Shown here in pieces: positions 8,522-17,485 of a stretch of 64,000 bases of DNA. A program made the position numbers and the translations under genes. Within the stretch, counting starts at the first letter, position 1. Each line of letters opens with the position of its first letter. The notes beneath the pieces are model-generated. The model ran no database searches, was not told the origin of the DNA, and saw nothing but the letters and a program-made list of their open reading frames with translations. The DNA comes from Dolosigranulum pigrum ATCC 51524 (GTDB lineage: Bacteria; Bacillota; Bacilli; Lactobacillales; Carnobacteriaceae_A): assembly GCF_000245815.1 (NCBI RefSeq), contig NZ_JH601104.1:85919-149918 (forward strand), in the 5' to 3' direction.

Positions 8522-9793
8522 TTACTCTATCGGTGGGTCTCCTGCTTGGTCCTGGCCCGATGCTTCAGGTGTTAATAATCCTTCTGACTGTGCTTCAGAC
8601 TGACCTCCGGAAGGTTGGTAATAATTTTGTGTGTTATTCTGAACAGGTGGGTCATAGTAGCCTGAAGATTGCTCAGGTACTTCATAATAACCGCTTGCTT
8701 CTTCATACTCTGGACCATATGGGATACTTGGTAAATTCGCATCCTCAGGAACTTCTATATTCTCATGATCTACTTCCCAACTCTCGCGCCCTTCATTCAG
8801 TGGATGCACATACTCAGCTCCCAATTCTAAATGTTCTTTTAATTGCTTAGAAATATCGCGTAATACTTCTTCATGTGGTAAGAAGACATAGACATCTAAT
8901 CCATAGTGAGGGAAATATGTTAGCTCACCTTCTCCGGTAAGACTAAGGGACTCAATTGAATTCGCTGCACTCATATAATTGGCTGCTATTTTCAACATCT
9001 GTTCGCCCTTCACATTTGTCTTCAAATGAGGCGCTATAGCATCTAATATTTCATCAAAATGCGTAAACATCTTCGGTGAAACTAATTCTTTTATTAATGC
9101 TCTAATGACTTCTTCTTGGCGTGCCTGACGACCAAATACGCCTTCTGGGTCTTGTTGTCTCATCCGAGCATAACCAAGTGCTTCTTCCCCATTTAACTTT
9201 TGAGGGCCTTTTTTAATCTGTATGGCATCAGCTTTCTCCTGGCTATTCTGAACAGTAAATTCCATATTGGAGTGAACGTTCACGCCACCTACCGCATCCA
9301 CCAGCTTAATTAAGCCTTTAAAATCTAGAATGCTATAAAATGAAATAGGAATGTCCAACAACTTCTCAACTTCTTCTTTAATCTTCTCAATACCACCGAT
9401 CGTATACATGGCATTAATCTTCTCCGTAATACCATCTTCTGTATGTACAAGTGTATCGCGCGGAATCGAGACCATCTTGACACTTTTTTCGGTTGGATTT
9501 ACTGTGGCAACGATAATCGTATCTGTTCGTGAAGTATCATCTTGCGCCAAGTCTTCCCCTAACAACAAGACCGAAAATGGCTTGACTTCATCCAAATGCA
9601 AGTCCAACTCCTTTTGCACCTCTTGTTTATTTTCGACTGAGATGGTATTGAAAAAACTATTCAAGCTGGATGCATAGTACCCCACAACACCACCTAATAA
9701 CAAGACAAATCCGAATAATATACCAAAAATCACACGGTATACAGTTTTATGACGTTTTTTATTTTTGCGACGCTTATGACTACGGTTTAAAAT
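8522..9793 (-). CDS. LytR-CpsA-Psr (LCP) family wall-polymer ligase
   Basis: LCP enzymes attach teichoic acids or capsule to peptidoglycan on the outer face of the membrane. One N-terminal membrane helix (FGILFGFVLLLGGVVGYYA) is followed by the LCP domain with the conserved Arg/Asp motifs SRTDTIIVATVNP, SIPRDTLV and ARMRQQDPEGVFGRQARQ, then a Pro/Gln/Tyr-rich tail. No ATG, GTG or TTG follows the perfect AAGGAGG at 9802-9808. The codon at the right spacing is ATT (9791-9793), giving 423 residues with a basic cytosolic tail (NRSHKRRKNKKRHK). A GTG at 9733 is the alternative, but it has no ribosome site and loses that tail. Confidence 0.92.
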   Translation of the reverse strand: MLNRSHKRRKNKKRHKTVYRVIFGILFGFVLLLGGVVGYYASSLNSFFNTISVENKQEVQKELDLHLDEVKPFSVLLLGEDLAQDDTSRTDTIIVATVNPTEKSVKMVSIPRDTLVHTEDGITEKINAMYTIGGIEKIKEEVEKLLDIPISFYSILDFKGLIKLVDAVGGVNVHSNMEFTVQNSQEKADAIQIKKGPQKLNGEEALGYARMRQQDPEGVFGRQARQEEVIRALIKELVSPKMFTHFDEILDAIAPHLKTNVKGEQMLKIAANYMSAANSIESLSLTGEGELTYFPHYGLDVYVFLPHEEVLRDISKQLKEHLELGAEYVHPLNEGRESWEVDHENIEVPEDANLPSIPYGPEYEEASGYYEVPEQSSGYYDPPVQNNTQNYYQPSGGQSEAQSEGLLTPEASGQDQAGDPPIE

Positions 9794-9990
9794 CGAAAAA
9801 ACCTCCTTAAAATATAAATACTCATCTCCGATTACATAAAAAGAATAAGTGACTCATCACTACTATCATAACAGAAAAAGTTGAAAATCAGTAAAATTTT
9901 AATTATTTTGCACAAATAAATTGCGAAATTCGCATATGTACCAACCTAACCAATAAAATAGCTTATTATATATCATTTCAGTTTAATGTT

Positions 9991-10018
9991 TTGACTTCTG
10001 AGCTGGGCATGTTATAAT
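9991..10018 (+). promoter_or_regulatory. sigma-A promoter of ssrA
   Basis: TTGACT at 9991-9996 and TATAAT at 10013-10018 are 16 bases apart. The mature tmRNA starts 40 bases further on, leaving a short 5' leader for RNase P trimming. Confidence 0.8.
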
Positions 10019-10057
10019 AATTAGTGAGCTTCTTAATAGAAGTTCCATTCACATATT

Positions 10058-10415
10058 GGGGTCGTTACGGATTCGACAGGCATAGATCGAGCTCGGGACG
10101 CATTTAGCAGGTGACGTCTGCTTATCAACGTTCAGTTTAAATTTAACTGCAAACAAAAATTCAAACTTAGCTTTAGCTGCGTAAGTAGCTTCTGCTAGAT
10201 CTGAGCTGGGTTCGCCCACGATGCAGTTTCAGGTCCTATAATTGAGTGGGATACGCTGAGTTCTTCCGTCTGCAGGCTTAGAAGAGATCATCAGACTAGC
10301 AACCACCGATGTTCGTTTCATAACTAGGTGCAAGTGAACTTCCAAGATGAAACTATGAGTGTATATGCCCGAGTGACGATATGCTTGGACAGGGGTTCGA
10401 CTCCCCTCGACTCCA
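10058..10415 (+). ncRNA. ssrA: Transfer-messenger RNA (tmRNA)
   Basis: tmRNA rescues stalled ribosomes and tags the unfinished protein for proteolysis. The 5' end GGGGTCG pairs with CGACTCC near the 3' end to form the acceptor stem. The TTCGACTCCCC T-arm and the 5' GGATTCGACAGGCAT signature are clear. The tag frame begins at GCA after TTTAACT and reads ANKNSNLALAA then TAA, giving a degradation tag ending LALAA. The encoded RNA ends at discriminator A10415 and is followed by TTTT, so the CCA end must be added after transcription. Confidence 0.97.
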
Positions 10416-10440
10416 TTTTAACATTGCAAGAGAAAATAAC

Positions 10441-10500
10441 ACAAAAGACACCCCGGAAATGTTTTCGCAACAGCATCTCCGGGTTGTCTTTTGTCTTTTC
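10441..10500 (+). terminator. Terminator of ssrA
   Basis: A long hairpin pairs AAAAGACACCCCGGAAATG with CATCTCCGGGTTGTCTTTT with few mismatches, and the right arm ends in a T-rich stretch. It starts about 25 bases after the tmRNA end. Confidence 0.88.
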
Positions 10501-10733
10501 TCTATTTATAGAATTTAATAACTTTTACTTTTAAGAGAATGCAAATATTTTTTACATTGATTTTGCACTCTATAGTATATACATATAATGAATTTCTAAT
10601 GAATGTTTATTAAAAAGTAAGCGGTTGCATTAAATAGATTTTATTGCTAAAATGTATTTAAGAGGACCTACTGTGGAAAAATTGTTCAAGACATTCACTT
10701 GGTAATAAATATTACAGGTTAGGAGATGATTAT

Positions 10734-11072
10734 ATGAATACTCGTTTTAGAGACAGTTTGATTTCTTTAATGGCTTTCTATATTGGACTGATCTTTTATT
10801 ATAGTGTAAATCATGATCCTCCAAGTGTATTCTATGATATAGCAAGTATTGTAATTATTATAGGATGTTTCATTCGTAGCCTCTACCTTTTTTATAAAGA
10901 AGCACCTAAAAAACACCAAATAAATATATTCACAAAAATAATTGGGTTTTCACTCATTTTCAATATCATTATCCCTATCAGTCAATATTATTTGCAAGGT
11001 ATTATAACAATGATGCTAGGTTTTACACTCATCACAATCTTTTTTAAATATTTTGAAAAAAGATTGCCCTGA
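10734..11072 (+). CDS. Small integral membrane protein of unknown function
   Basis: I do not recognise this 112-residue protein. It has four hydrophobic stretches (about residues 9-24, 34-51, 64-80 and 85-103) separated by short basic loops, and it ends in a basic tail. The ATG follows a clear AGGAGATGATTAT ribosome site, so it looks truly expressed. It stands alone between tmRNA and an IS relic. The coding sequence is AT-rich compared with the housekeeping genes nearby, which fits an accessory or acquired gene. Confidence 0.7.
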   Translation: MNTRFRDSLISLMAFYIGLIFYYSVNHDPPSVFYDIASIVIIIGCFIRSLYLFYKEAPKKHQINIFTKIIGFSLIFNIIIPISQYYLQGIITMMLGFTLITIFFKYFEKRLP

Positions 11073-11108
11073 TTGCCCAATTAAAATAACAACTTTTTGA
11101 GCTCATGT

Positions 11109-11303
11109 TGTACTGCCCCCAAAAGTTAGCGTAAATTATTCTAATTTTTGAGGGTTCATTTATGTCCAAAACATATTCATACCCCTTTAAATTAAATAAA
11201 ATAAAATTGAGTGGCTTATCTCCGGTTAATTACCGGAAACAAGCCACTCAATCACGTGTTTAATCGTCACTATTCAAAACTCCAACTTTTGGAGGTCACA
11301 TCA
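11109..11303 (+). mobile_element. Internally deleted IS3-type insertion sequence relic
   Basis: About 195 bases carry imperfect terminal inverted repeats, TGTACTGCCCCCAAAAGTTAG at the left and TGATGTGACCTCCAAAAGTTG read inward from the right. Inside, a 33-codon frame (11162-11263) begins like an IS3-family OrfA (MSKTYSYPFKLN) and ends like an OrfB C-terminus (KIKLSGLSPVNYRKQ). The body of the transposase has been lost in frame. A strong hairpin (11206-11252) sits at the end of the frame. No target duplication is seen. It could be a dead relic or a non-autonomous copy. Confidence 0.75.
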
Positions 11304-11343
11304 AAAATAATTTCCTCTGAACTTGGCTTTTTGTTATATTCAA

Positions 11344-12075
11344 TTAGACAGCTAATTTCTCTGCGGCTGCTTGATCGACAACAACGGTAACGTTGGCGTG
11401 ATCTTGCAAAGCGGTTGCGGGAATTTGCTCTGTCTTGTCAGCATGAATCATGTCTCGGATAGCTTGCGCTTTTTTGGGTCCGTAAGCTAGCAAAATAATT
11501 TGGTCTGCTTCTAAAATTGATGCAATTCCCATCGAATAAGCATACCGTGGCACGTCTTCTTCAGAGTCGAAGAACCGTTTATTCGCTTCGATTGTTGCCT
11601 CTGTCAGCTTCACCTTATGCGTCTTCGCCTCAAAAGACGTCCCCGGCTCGTTGAACGCAATGTGCGCATTGGTTCCGATTCCAAGAATTTGCAAATCAAT
11701 CGGATAATCTTGCAACACTTGATTATAGCGCTGGATTTCTGTTTCTTCATCCGCTAGCCCATTTGGCACAAAATTTTGTTTGAATGGTTTTTCATTAAAT
11801 AATTTCTCTTCCATGAAGTAACGGTAACTTTGGGGATGATCGCCACTTAAGCCCACATATTCATCCAAATTAACCGAAATGCGATCCGAAAAGTCTAAGT
11901 TACTGGCTTTGAGCTCTTCGTACAATGTCTCCGGCGTACTTCCAGTTGCTAGCCCAAATACTTGTGCTCCTTGTGCGTAAGCTGCCTGCACTAATTCAAA
12001 TGCAACTTTTCCGCCTTCATGCTCATCTTCAACAACAAACACTTGAAATCCATTAATCTCTTGTGGTTTATCCAT
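11344..12075 (-). CDS. nagB: Glucosamine-6-phosphate deaminase
   Basis: NagB converts glucosamine-6-phosphate to fructose-6-phosphate and ammonia, the last step of amino-sugar breakdown. The 243-residue protein has ATGSTPETLY, the NLDEYVGL loop and the GTNAHIAFNEPG active-site segment. A frame opens six codons earlier, but the ATG at 12075 has GGAGGGGA eight bases before it and gives the family length. It overlaps the end of nagA by 8 bases, so the two are coupled. Confidence 0.97.
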   Translation of the reverse strand: MDKPQEINGFQVFVVEDEHEGGKVAFELVQAAYAQGAQVFGLATGSTPETLYEELKASNLDFSDRISVNLDEYVGLSGDHPQSYRYFMEEKLFNEKPFKQNFVPNGLADEETEIQRYNQVLQDYPIDLQILGIGTNAHIAFNEPGTSFEAKTHKVKLTEATIEANKRFFDSEEDVPRYAYSMGIASILEADQIILLAYGPKKAQAIRDMIHADKTEQIPATALQDHANVTVVVDQAAAEKLAV

Positions 12076-13201
12076 TATATGTCTCCCCTCCATAAATCGT
12101 CTGTTGTAACTCTAAATCCGTTGACAAGACTAAGAAGTCCGCGTCATAACCTGGTAATAGTTTCCCTTTACCCGCCAAATTGAATTCTTCTGCTTGATTC
12201 GTTGAACTCATCTTTACGGCTTCTTCGATGCTACAGCCACTGAAAGCAATCATATTACGGAAGGCATCAATAAACGTTAAAATTGACCCCGCTAACGAAC
12301 CGTTCTCTAAGCGTGCGGTACCATCTTTAACAAACACTTTTTGGCCACCCAGTTCACTTTCGCCATTAGGTAACCCTTTGGCACGCATCGCATCAGTAAT
12401 AAGGACAATACCGTCTGCTCCTTTAGCACGATATGTTAATTTTACCATTTCTGGGCAGATATGATGGCCATCTACAATCATTTCAACTTTAACATCATCA
12501 TTCAACAACCCATAACCCGTCACACCTGGTTCACGGTGATGCAGACCAAGTTGACCATTATATAAATGCGTCACATGGGTGGCATTTGATTGCTCTAATT
12601 CGGCATAAGTCGCGCCCGAATGCCCAACCGATAAGACAATATCATGCTCGAGACAATACGATTCAAACTCGCTGACATCTGTAACTTCTGGCGCATACGT
12701 GACTAATCTGATTAAGTCACCACTTAATTCATTCCATTTTTTCATCAAATCTTTACTTGGTGGGGTGATAAATTCTGGGTTCTGTGCGCCCATATGATCG
12801 ACCGAAATAAAAGGACCTTCGATATGAATACCGACAATTCGATCATTATGCTCTGCCGCTTTTGCTATCGCTTCGACAGAGGCTTCAACATTCTCGGCCG
12901 TCTGGGTCATCGTCGTCGCAAAATAAGACGTAATCCCTTCTTGTAAAAATTGTTGCACCATCTCGTCAATTTTTTCAGGGTCAGCATCCATATTATCTAT
13001 CCCATATCCGCCGTGACTATGCACATCGATAAATCCCGGGATAATTAACCGACCCTCTGCATCAATCTCTTCATCTGCTTCAGTTGGCGTATATTCACTC
13101 ATCGGTCCGACATTAAGGATAGTGTCTTCATACCGGATAAATCCGTTATCGATTCGCCCCTGTCCATCATAAATTGTTGCATTCGTATATACCGTTGCCA
13201 C
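12068..13201 (-). CDS. nagA: N-acetylglucosamine-6-phosphate deacetylase
   Basis: NagA removes acetate from GlcNAc-6-phosphate and feeds NagB. The 377-residue protein is of the amidohydrolase fold, with the metal motif DVHSHGGYGIDNMD, HIEGPFIS, VGHSGATYAE, THLYNGQ and the catalytic Asp in LITDAMRA. The start is a GTG at 13201 with AAAGGATAA upstream, 6 bases after nadE, so it reads as part of the same message as the NAD salvage genes. Confidence 0.96.
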   Translation of the reverse strand: MATVYTNATIYDGQGRIDNGFIRYEDTILNVGPMSEYTPTEADEEIDAEGRLIIPGFIDVHSHGGYGIDNMDADPEKIDEMVQQFLQEGITSYFATTMTQTAENVEASVEAIAKAAEHNDRIVGIHIEGPFISVDHMGAQNPEFITPPSKDLMKKWNELSGDLIRLVTYAPEVTDVSEFESYCLEHDIVLSVGHSGATYAELEQSNATHVTHLYNGQLGLHHREPGVTGYGLLNDDVKVEMIVDGHHICPEMVKLTYRAKGADGIVLITDAMRAKGLPNGESELGGQKVFVKDGTARLENGSLAGSILTFIDAFRNMIAFSGCSIEEAVKMSSTNQAEEFNLAGKGKLLPGYDADFLVLSTDLELQQTIYGGETYNG

Positions 13202-13207
13202 TGTTCA

Positions 13208-14065
13208 TTATCCTTTCTGTTTATTCATTTTTTTATAAAAATCATCAAACACTGTAATTGGCAGATGCCGCTTATGGTCAGTCTTCAAGTACCATGATTC
13301 AATCGTTGCTTGGTCCTCAGCCGATACTTCTCGGCCTTCCAAGTAATCATCAATTGCTTCATAACTCACACCTAGCTTCTCACTATCAGCTAACCCTGGC
13401 TTATCATCTTCTAAGTCAGCAGTGGGTATTTTTTTATAAAACGATTCGGGCGCTCCTAAGACCTCTAATAATTGTGCCCCTTGTCGTTTATTCAAGCGAA
13501 AGAGCGGATTAATATCACTCGCACCATCACCATGCTTCGTGAAGAAACCTGTTATATTTTCAGCTGAATGGTCTGTCCCCAAAACAACTCCTGCATATTC
13601 ACCAGCGATAGCATATTGGGCTACCATGCGTTCGCGAGCTTTTATATTACCTTTGTTAAAGTCACTCATAGCTATATTTTGCTGGGCTAAAACATGCACC
13701 AAGGCATCCACTGAGGGCTTAATATCTACGGTTACACATCGATCCGGTTGAATCCAATCCAATACCGCTTGTGCATCTGCTTCATCACGCTGCTCACCAT
13801 AAGGGAGACGCACAGCAATGAATTGCATCTCTGACTGATCGTACATCATCTCTTCACGTAATTCTTCTACCGCAAGTTGGGCTAACTTCCCTAACAACGT
13901 GGAATCTTGCCCTCCTGAAATCCCCAAAACAAAGGCCTTCAAAAATGTATGCTGTCTGGCATAATCTTTCATAAACTCAATCGACCGACGAATTTCTGCT
14001 TCAGGATCGATGACGGGCTTAACTTTCATTTGTTCAATAATTTGTTGGCGTAATGATTGACTCAC
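13208..14065 (-). CDS. nadE: NH3-dependent NAD+ synthetase
   Basis: NadE amidates nicotinate adenine dinucleotide to NAD using ammonia and ATP. The 285-residue protein has the PP-loop GISGGQDSTLLGK and the conserved GTDHSAENITGFFTKHGDG. No glutaminase domain is attached, so it is the ammonia-using type. It lies 12 bases after pncB, the first enzyme of nicotinate salvage, so substrate flow and gene order agree. Confidence 0.97.
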   Translation of the reverse strand: MSQSLRQQIIEQMKVKPVIDPEAEIRRSIEFMKDYARQHTFLKAFVLGISGGQDSTLLGKLAQLAVEELREEMMYDQSEMQFIAVRLPYGEQRDEADAQAVLDWIQPDRCVTVDIKPSVDALVHVLAQQNIAMSDFNKGNIKARERMVAQYAIAGEYAGVVLGTDHSAENITGFFTKHGDGASDINPLFRLNKRQGAQLLEVLGAPESFYKKIPTADLEDDKPGLADSEKLGVSYEAIDDYLEGREVSAEDQATIESWYLKTDHKRHLPITVFDDFYKKMNKQKG

Positions 14066-14077
14066 GTGACCTCCTCC

Positions 14078-15559
14078 TTATTCGAATACTTTTCGGCTAC
14101 TCGGTTTTTCCGCTAAATCACGGTACATATGGATGGCTTCCATCTTATCATCATAAAGCTTCTGCGATAAGTCAACCGGATATTTCTCTGGATTCAAGAC
14201 ACGACGATATTCTTCATAAAATTCGGATAGAGACTGAGTTGAATAATCCTTAATCTCTTGAATCGTCGGCAGCTCATAAACTAATTCTCCATCAATAAAA
14301 ATATCGTGCAATAGTGGCCGCGCCGTGAAGTTGCGGACGGTCTTATTAATATACGTAAATTGAGGATGGAACATGAACAGTTCCGACTGATCACGTGGAT
14401 CCTCATCAAAACGCGTTATATAATCCCCTTCTGGTTTCGTCCCATTTTCAGTGTGAATTCGGTAAACTTGCTTTTTCCCTGGTGTAGAGATCTTCGCTGC
14501 ATCTCCCGTTAATTTTAAGGTACGGTGCATTTTACCATCGTTTCCTTCGATCGAGACCAGTTTATATACTCCACCTAATGCTGGTTGGTGGTAAGCCGTA
14601 ATCAATTTCGTTCCTACACCCCATGCATCGATCTTAGCCCCTTGCATTTTTAAGTTCAAGATCGTCTTTGAGTCTAAATCATTGGACACAAAAATCTTCG
14701 CCTCAGGATAGCCCGCTTCATCTAATTGTTCACGCACCCGCTTCGATAAGTATGATAAGTCCCCCGAATCCAAACGCACTCCAATAAAGTTCATCTGATC
14801 TCCTAGCTCATCAGCAACTTTAATGGCATTCGGCACCCCAGACTGCAAGGTATTAAACGTATCTACTAAGAAAATACAATCCTTATGCGTTTCGGCATAG
14901 GCCTTAAATGCTTCATATTCATCCCGATATGCTTGGACTAACGCATGCGCATGTGTCCCCGCTACCGGAATATTAAATAACTTACCTGCCCGTGTATTAC
15001 TGGTTGCATCTGCTCCACCAATGTAGGTTGCCCGTGCGCCCCAAATACTTGCATCTAATTCCTGCGCACGACGAGCACCAAATTCTAGAAGAGAATCATC
15101 TCCAACAACCGTTTTAATTTTAGCTGCTTTCGTCGCAATTAATGTTTGGAAGTTAATCATATTTAGTAAGGCCGTTTCGATCAATTGACAATCAATAATT
15201 GACCCTTCCACTTGAATAAGCGGCTCATTAGCAAACGCTACTTCCCCTTCTCGGAAGGCACGAATAGTCCCTTTAAATTCCCAATCAGCTAGAAACTGTA
15301 AAAATTCTTCGGGATAATCGTACGTCTCTCTTAAGTACGCAATATCACTCTCTGAAAATCCTAAATGATTAATATAGTGAATAAACCGCTCCAACCCAGC
15401 AAAAATAGTGTAGCCCATTCCAAATGGGTTATCGCGGTAATACATTTCGAAGACCGCTTTTTTATTAATGTTTCCTTTTTGCCAATAAGTTAATACCATA
15501 TTAATTTCGTACAAATCCGTATGAAGTCCTAAACTATCATCCGCATAAAATTGTGTCAT
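14078..15559 (-). CDS. pncB: Nicotinate phosphoribosyltransferase
   Basis: PncB joins nicotinate to PRPP with ATP to give nicotinate mononucleotide, the entry step of NAD salvage. The 493-residue protein has the N-terminal DLYEINM segment, the catalytic-His region GTHAHALVQAY and the phosphate-binding VRLDSGDL. It is followed by nadE. Its start overlaps the end of the upstream GT4 glycosyltransferase by 4 bases. Confidence 0.97.
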   Translation of the reverse strand: MTQFYADDSLGLHTDLYEINMVLTYWQKGNINKKAVFEMYYRDNPFGMGYTIFAGLERFIHYINHLGFSESDIAYLRETYDYPEEFLQFLADWEFKGTIRAFREGEVAFANEPLIQVEGSIIDCQLIETALLNMINFQTLIATKAAKIKTVVGDDSLLEFGARRAQELDASIWGARATYIGGADATSNTRAGKLFNIPVAGTHAHALVQAYRDEYEAFKAYAETHKDCIFLVDTFNTLQSGVPNAIKVADELGDQMNFIGVRLDSGDLSYLSKRVREQLDEAGYPEAKIFVSNDLDSKTILNLKMQGAKIDAWGVGTKLITAYHQPALGGVYKLVSIEGNDGKMHRTLKLTGDAAKISTPGKKQVYRIHTENGTKPEGDYITRFDEDPRDQSELFMFHPQFTYINKTVRNFTARPLLHDIFIDGELVYELPTIQEIKDYSTQSLSEFYEEYRRVLNPEKYPVDLSQKLYDDKMEAIHMYRDLAEKPSSRKVFE

Positions 15560-16659
15560 GACTTATCCTCCTGCATCATCATCTTATATAATTGAATTGT
15601 TTTATCAAGTTGCTGATCAACTGAAAACTGCGCTCCTTGCCAGAAAAAAAGTCGACTTAGCGCGTCTAATTGCCCTTGCTGCCATTCACTGTACATCAAA
15701 TCGAGTGCTCTTGCGTACTGATGAGTGACCATTTCTGGCAACAAAAACGGCGCTGTCTCATCAGTGTAGAACACACGCATATCTCCAACATCTGTCCCAA
15801 TCACGGGTAGACCAGCTCGCACCGCTTCTAAGACAACAAGCGGGAACCCCTCACTCTGACTCGAGAGCACGAAAACATCAGCCTGATCCAAGTAATCTCC
15901 AACCGCTTCTTGATTGACCCATCCTGTAAAATGAACCTGTTGACTGAGCCCCCATTCATTCACTTGCTGAACTAAGTTATCTCGTTCACTCCCATCGCCG
16001 ACAATTGTTAACCGCCAGCGATCGGCCTGCATCTGACGAAAAGCGTCTAATAACTTATCATACTGTTTAACGGGCTCTAGGCGCCCTACTGCGACAAAGT
16101 GTAGTGTGTCTTGTTTTTTATCTGCTCTTGGATAGTCGGATGGATAAGCTATCCCGCTACGGATAACTGATAGCTGATTTAACGGTACACCTTGTTGCTC
16201 TAACACTTGTTGAATCGATGCTGAGACGGTTATTACGTGATCCATCTGTTTAATCCGCCTTAAATACAACCGCTTAAAAAATAGGCCAAGCAATCCTTTT
16301 CCCTTAAAGTCTACTAGCGGATCGCTGTGAACAGTTGCGATATAATGAATGTGGGGCTGAACTCTTTTAACCGCTGCAGCATAGACAACTGCGCGTGGGC
16401 CATGTGCATGGACAATATCAATTTTTTCAGTGGCTAAAAAATCGCTCAAATCTTTCTTCAGTTGCCAGTCATAACGAAAGCGCTGTGGTAAAACCTGCAC
16501 GGGCACATCTTGTTCGCGTGCATGCTGAGCAACTGGGCCGTCTTCAAATACCACCAACTGACTATTTACGCCCCGTTGACATAACTGCTTCACTAAAGAG
16601 ACCACATGATACATACCGCCACCATACTCATTACCCGCATTAATATGTAAGATGTTCAT
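15556..16659 (-). CDS. Family 4 glycosyltransferase
   Basis: A 367-residue GT-B fold enzyme. The N-terminal part opens with HINAGNEYGGGMYHVV and the donor-binding half has VAVGRLEPVKQYD and the E-x7-E signature in SEGFPLVVLEAVRAGLPVIG. It is cytosolic or membrane-associated, with no membrane helix seen. The sugar and acceptor cannot be told. It directly follows a TagA-like transferase (1-base overlap), which suggests that both build the same cell-surface glycolipid or teichoic-acid-like polymer. Confidence 0.9.
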   Translation of the reverse strand: MNILHINAGNEYGGGMYHVVSLVKQLCQRGVNSQLVVFEDGPVAQHAREQDVPVQVLPQRFRYDWQLKKDLSDFLATEKIDIVHAHGPRAVVYAAAVKRVQPHIHYIATVHSDPLVDFKGKGLLGLFFKRLYLRRIKQMDHVITVSASIQQVLEQQGVPLNQLSVIRSGIAYPSDYPRADKKQDTLHFVAVGRLEPVKQYDKLLDAFRQMQADRWRLTIVGDGSERDNLVQQVNEWGLSQQVHFTGWVNQEAVGDYLDQADVFVLSSQSEGFPLVVLEAVRAGLPVIGTDVGDMRVFYTDETAPFLLPEMVTHQYARALDLMYSEWQQGQLDALSRLFFWQGAQFSVDQQLDKTIQLYKMMMQEDKS

Positions 16660-17393
16660 TATGTGTTCCTTCCCTTATTCGATCGAATAATTTTCCACAT
16701 AAACTTAGGAATAGCTAGCATGCGTCCCCAACGACTGGGCTGTCTCATTAACCGATAGAGCCATTCAATGTTAAGACGTTGAATCCAATCGGGCGCGCGT
16801 TTTGTCGCACCAGCAAGTACATCGAAGCTGCCACCGACTCCCATAGCAATCCCCTCTTCAACCTCTGCTAAGTACTGATGTGCCCATTGTTCTTGACGAG
16901 GAAAGCCCATTGCTACCAGAATAATATCAGGAGATGTGGCTTTCACGACTTCGCGATAAGTCGGATCTGCTGGGTCAATGTAGCCATGGTGATAGCCTGC
17001 AATAATAAGGTCTGGATAATTTTGGGCAACACAAGCAACTGTTTTTTCGATCACTGCTTCGGTGCCTCCCAATAGATAAACGCGCTTCTGGGTCCGATTT
17101 GCTATTTCTAATAAACCTAACATCAAATCAAATCCCGGAACTCGCTCTGGCAGCGACTCACGCTGATAACGCGAGGCATAAACAACACCAATCCCGTCTG
17201 GCACAACATAATCTGCCTGATTGATTAACTCACGATAGGACGCATCATCCTGGGCATACATGACAATCTCTGGATTAGCTGTCACGATGAAGGTCTTTTC
17301 TCCCATATGTAATCGCTCATATAAAGTCGCTAACATCTCTTTTTCCGTCGTTTCATCAAATTTCACGCCTAAAATATCGACTTTCGCTGACAT
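16659..17393 (-). CDS. WecG/TagA/CpsF family (GT26) glycosyltransferase
   Basis: The family moves a sugar such as ManNAc onto an undecaprenyl-linked precursor at the inner membrane face. The 244-residue protein shows TANPEIVMYA, the NQADYVVPDGIGVVYAS segment with the catalytic Asp, GGTEAVIEK and GVGGSFDVLAG. The ATG at 17393 has AAAGGAG upstream and is preferred over a frame that opens 15 codons earlier. It is the first gene of a run that goes on through GT4, pncB, nadE, nagA and nagB. It may be the linkage-unit enzyme tagA/tarA, but without other teichoic acid genes nearby I leave the symbol blank. Confidence 0.9.
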   Translation of the reverse strand: MSAKVDILGVKFDETTEKEMLATLYERLHMGEKTFIVTANPEIVMYAQDDASYRELINQADYVVPDGIGVVYASRYQRESLPERVPGFDLMLGLLEIANRTQKRVYLLGGTEAVIEKTVACVAQNYPDLIIAGYHHGYIDPADPTYREVVKATSPDIILVAMGFPRQEQWAHQYLAEVEEGIAMGVGGSFDVLAGATKRAPDWIQRLNIEWLYRLMRQPSRWGRMLAIPKFMWKIIRSNKGRNT

Positions 17394-17485
17394 AGCTACT
17401 CCTTTCCGTTCATCCTCTTTCCCTCTATTATAGTACAACTTCCCCCAAATTAATAAGATTTTACATCTAATTTGTCAGATTGAAA

